A stretch of 6,617 bases of DNA, taken from positions 1 through 6,617 of the forward strand of contig JAUVFY010000072.1 of the NCBI GenBank assembly GCA_030594025.1. Direction: 5' to 3'. Numbering within the stretch: position 1 is the first letter of the stretch; the number at the start of each line of letters is the position of its first letter. Under the pieces are notes generated by a model, which searched no databases, was not told the origin of the DNA, and saw nothing but the letters and a program-made list of their open reading frames with translations. Shown in pieces: positions 5,592 through 6,617 of this stretch. Position numbers and translations under genes: made by a program. The stretch comes from Deltaproteobacteria bacterium. GTDB taxonomy: Bacteria > Desulfobacterota > GWC2-55-46 > JAUVFY01.

Positions 5592-5771
5592 ATGGCGGAA
5601 AAGAGTGAAGAGAAGAAGAAGGAAGAGGAGGGGGGAGAAGAAAAAAAGCACAGGTGCTCGATCTGCGGTAGGCCTTCGGATACTGTTATATGTCATGCCT
5701 GCGAGGACAAGATAAGGGGCGAGGCGCTCGAGAAAAGGCATGATATAGACAAGGCCGGCAGGACGAAATAA
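5592..5771 (+). CDS. Small zinc-ribbon protein with charged N-terminal tail
   Basis: A 59-codon frame runs from ATG 5592 to TAA 5769-5771, with AGGGGG (5581-5586) 5 nt upstream. Residues 3-20 are almost only Glu and Lys, a flexible KEKE-like tail. Residues 22-37 hold C22-x2-C25 and C34-x2-C37 (CSICG and ICHAC), a compact zinc-ribbon-like Cys4 motif with 8 residues between the pairs. A basic and acidic helix-like C-terminus (about 38-59) follows. The motif differs from the desulforedoxin CxxC...CC pattern of the two preceding genes, so structural Zn is more likely than a redox Fe site. It lies 17 bp after the double-desulforedoxin gene and 56 bp before a rubrerythrin-like gene, so it is probably in the same transcript. 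I cannot name its function; binding to nucleic acid or to a partner protein is possible. Confidence 0.75.
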   Translation: MAEKSEEKKKEEEGGEEKKHRCSICGRPSDTVICHACEDKIRGEALEKRHDIDKAGRTK

Positions 5772-5788
5772 GTAAAACCACGGGGTCG

Positions 5789-5804
5789 AGGGTTCATGAA
5801 ACCT
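5789..5804. promoter_or_regulatory. 16-bp inverted repeat upstream of the rubrerythrin-like gene
   Basis: The sequence reads AGG-g-TTCATGAA-a-CCT: a perfect 8-bp palindromic core with three more paired bases on each side and one mismatched pair. It lies 23 bp before the GTG of the rubrerythrin-like gene and 17 bp after the preceding stop. It could be a dimeric-regulator site. No convincing promoter overlaps it. Confidence 0.3.
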
Positions 5805-5827
5805 ACAAAATATGTCTCGGAGGTAAC

Positions 5828-6370
5828 GTGGAGAAAAAAGGCACCGAAAAAATAATCGAGGAACTTGGAATCGCTTTCGAAACGGAGGTGCAAGGTCACG
5901 CCTTCTATAACACCGCCGCCAATATGATAAGCGACGAGAAGGGCAAGAACCTGTTCAACCATCTTGCCAGTGAAGAGCTTGAACATATAAGGGTCGTCGC
6001 CGGCTTTGCGGACGCAATCAGGAAGGGTAAACGTGGGATAAGCTACAGCGAGGCGATGAAGATAGGCGCACCGGGCAAAAAGGGCCTTCCCATATATCCA
6101 AAGGAAAACAAGATGCTTCAGAGGCTCAAAGACAACGAGACCGACCTCAATGCCGTCACTATAGCCGAGGAAGCCGAGGAGAAGGCCGTGGATTTCTATA
6201 TGAACATGCTCAGGGAAGCCGATGAACCAGAAGAGAAGGTTCTCCTTACGAAGCTTCTCGAGATGGAGAAGGGGCATCTGAAGATGTTGAGGTGGGAAAA
6301 AGAGTCGCTTGTAACGACAGGTTTCTGGTGCGGTGAAATGGAGTACAGCGTTGAGAAGGAAGTGGAGTGA
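5828..6370 (+). CDS. Rubrerythrin-like diiron protein without rubredoxin domain
   Basis: This is a 180-aa ferritin-like protein of the rubrerythrin/erythrin type. Two repeated helix pairs carry the expected diiron ligands: E20 in ETEVQGHAFY and E50 with H53 in EELEH, then E117 in EEKAVDFY and E147 with H150 in MEKGH. The spacing of E20 to Y27 equals that of E117 to Y124, showing the internal repeat. The linker (about 66-95) is basic and glycine-rich. The C-terminus has a W-C-G motif (167-169) but no CxxC rubredoxin domain, unlike classical rubrerythrin, so electrons must come from a separate partner; the small Cys4 iron proteins just upstream are candidates. Expected activity is peroxide or oxygen reduction, or iron handling, in the cytoplasm. 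The start is GTG 5828 with GGAGGT (5819-5824) only 3 nt away, slightly tight but the best site available. Confidence 0.85.
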   Translation: MEKKGTEKIIEELGIAFETEVQGHAFYNTAANMISDEKGKNLFNHLASEELEHIRVVAGFADAIRKGKRGISYSEAMKIGAPGKKGLPIYPKENKMLQRLKDNETDLNAVTIAEEAEEKAVDFYMNMLREADEPEEKVLLTKLLEMEKGHLKMLRWEKESLVTTGFWCGEMEYSVEKEVE

Positions 6371-6389
6371 ACGTGGTATGTGAATGCAC

Positions 6390-6405
6390 GTTCCGTTAAC
6401 GTAAC
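6390..6405. promoter_or_regulatory. 16-bp inverted repeat before the flavoprotein gene
   Basis: GTT-c-CGTTAACG-t-AAC has a perfect 8-bp palindromic core with three more paired bases on each side and one mismatched pair. It overlaps the -35 element of the candidate promoter for the next gene, which is a typical place for a repressor operator. Four ACGT tetramers occur within 39 bp here (6371, 6388, 6399 and 6406). Confidence 0.35.
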
Positions 6406-6423
6406 ACGTATATATCATTTAAT
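6396..6423 (+). promoter_or_regulatory. Candidate promoter for the geranylgeranyl-reductase-family gene
   Basis: TTAACG (6396-6401, four of six -35 bases) is 16 bp upstream of TTTAAT (6418-6423, five of six -10 bases). Predicted transcription starts near 6430, leaving a leader of about 20 nt without a Shine-Dalgarno sequence. This would make the flavoprotein gene a transcript separate from the upstream cluster. Confidence 0.35.
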
Positions 6424-6450
6424 TAAACATCCCTTTCATGGTCTTTCCCG

Positions 6451-6617
6451 ATGTATGACGTAATTGTCGTAGGGCAGGGGCCCGCGGGCTCCACTGCGTC
6501 ATATCATCTCGCACAAAAGGGGCTCAAGGTCCTGGGCCTCGATAAGGCGACCTTCCCGAGGTGCAAGCCCTGCGGCGGCTGCATATCAAAAAAGGCCGAG
6601 CGCATACTCGACTTTGA
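6451..6617 (+). CDS. Geranylgeranyl-reductase-family FAD-dependent oxidoreductase, N-terminal part
   Basis: Fifty-five codons are visible from ATG 6451 to the window edge, with no stop. The N-terminus is a Rossmann FAD-binding fold: a YDVIVV strand followed by the G8-x-G10-x2-G13 loop, and a second strand ending in D31. Next comes FPRCKPCGGCIS (36-47), the local equivalent of the PRxKxCGG motif of the geranylgeranyl reductase family, which reduces isoprenoid double bonds in chlorophyll, quinone or archaeal-type lipids. Three Cys (C39, C42 and C45) form C-x2-C-x2-C, more Cys than the motif usually has. An in-frame TAA at 6424-6426 and the absence of another start force this ATG, which has no ribosome binding site. 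The substrate cannot be deduced from this fragment, and other family flavoproteins (FixC-like, halogenase-like) are less likely. Confidence 0.82.
   Translation, partial: MYDVIVVGQGPAGSTASYHLAQKGLKVLGLDKATFPRCKPCGGCISKKAERILDF

Noticed and set aside
5796..5855. 19-codon plus-strand frame overlapping the rubrerythrin-like start
   Set aside because: It has only a tight GAGGG site, no recognisable motif, and begins within the palindrome. Chance is the simplest explanation.
5693..6418. 241-aa minus-strand frame opposite the rubrerythrin-like gene
   Set aside because: The plus strand has the repeated diiron ligand pattern and a ribosome site. The antisense frame is a composition effect.
6438..6458. 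Six-codon frame (MVFPDV) overlapping the flavoprotein ATG
   Set aside because: It has no ribosome site and is too short to assess, so a leader function cannot be supported.
1..6617. CRISPR array, tRNA, rRNA, insertion sequence or attachment site
   Set aside because: I saw no regular spaced repeats, no tRNA-like cloverleaf, and no transposase or integrase motifs on either strand.

Overview
The window looks like a chromosomal segment from an anaerobic or microaerophilic bacterium. The lineage is inferred, not proven: a one-chain 'Aquifex-type' aconitase, diiron ferritin-like proteins, desulforedoxin-type iron modules and a MidA-like methyltransferase together suggest a Desulfobacterota- or Nitrospirota-like group. 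Codon use is moderately GC-rich, with many ATA and AGG codons. There is no sign of insertion sequences, phage genes, tRNA, rRNA or CRISPR.

Layout. The left third is on the minus strand: an aconitase gene (2598 to 655) is followed 48 bp later by a secreted protein of unknown function that runs off the left edge (606 to 1). A 203-bp divergent intergenic region (2599-2801) carries a plausible sigma70-type promoter in each direction. The right two thirds are all on the plus strand: two tandem bacterioferritin-like genes (2802-3230, 3298-3729), a MidA/NDUFAF7-family methyltransferase (3875-5011), a 66-aa desulforedoxin-domain protein (5079-5279), a 93-aa protein with two desulforedoxin-type modules in tandem (5293-5574), a 59-aa zinc-ribbon protein with a charged tail (5592-5771), a rubrerythrin-like diiron protein without a rubredoxin domain (5828-6370), and the 5' end of a geranylgeranyl-reductase-family flavoprotein (6451 to the right edge). 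Very short possible reading frames lie between the second ferritin and the methyltransferase.

How the genes may work together. Three diiron four-helix-bundle proteins are encoded within 3.6 kb of three separate Cys4 modules on two small proteins. Each module has the same spacing, C-x2-C-x17-CC. The diiron proteins have no fused rubredoxin domain, so the small Cys4 iron proteins are natural candidates for their electron donors, giving an iron-storage and oxygen/peroxide-defence cassette. This is inference from context; the sequence shows the motifs and the co-orientation, not the electron transfer. The aconitase is a TCA-cycle [4Fe-4S] enzyme transcribed away from the cassette, so iron metabolism links both sides of the divergent promoter region.
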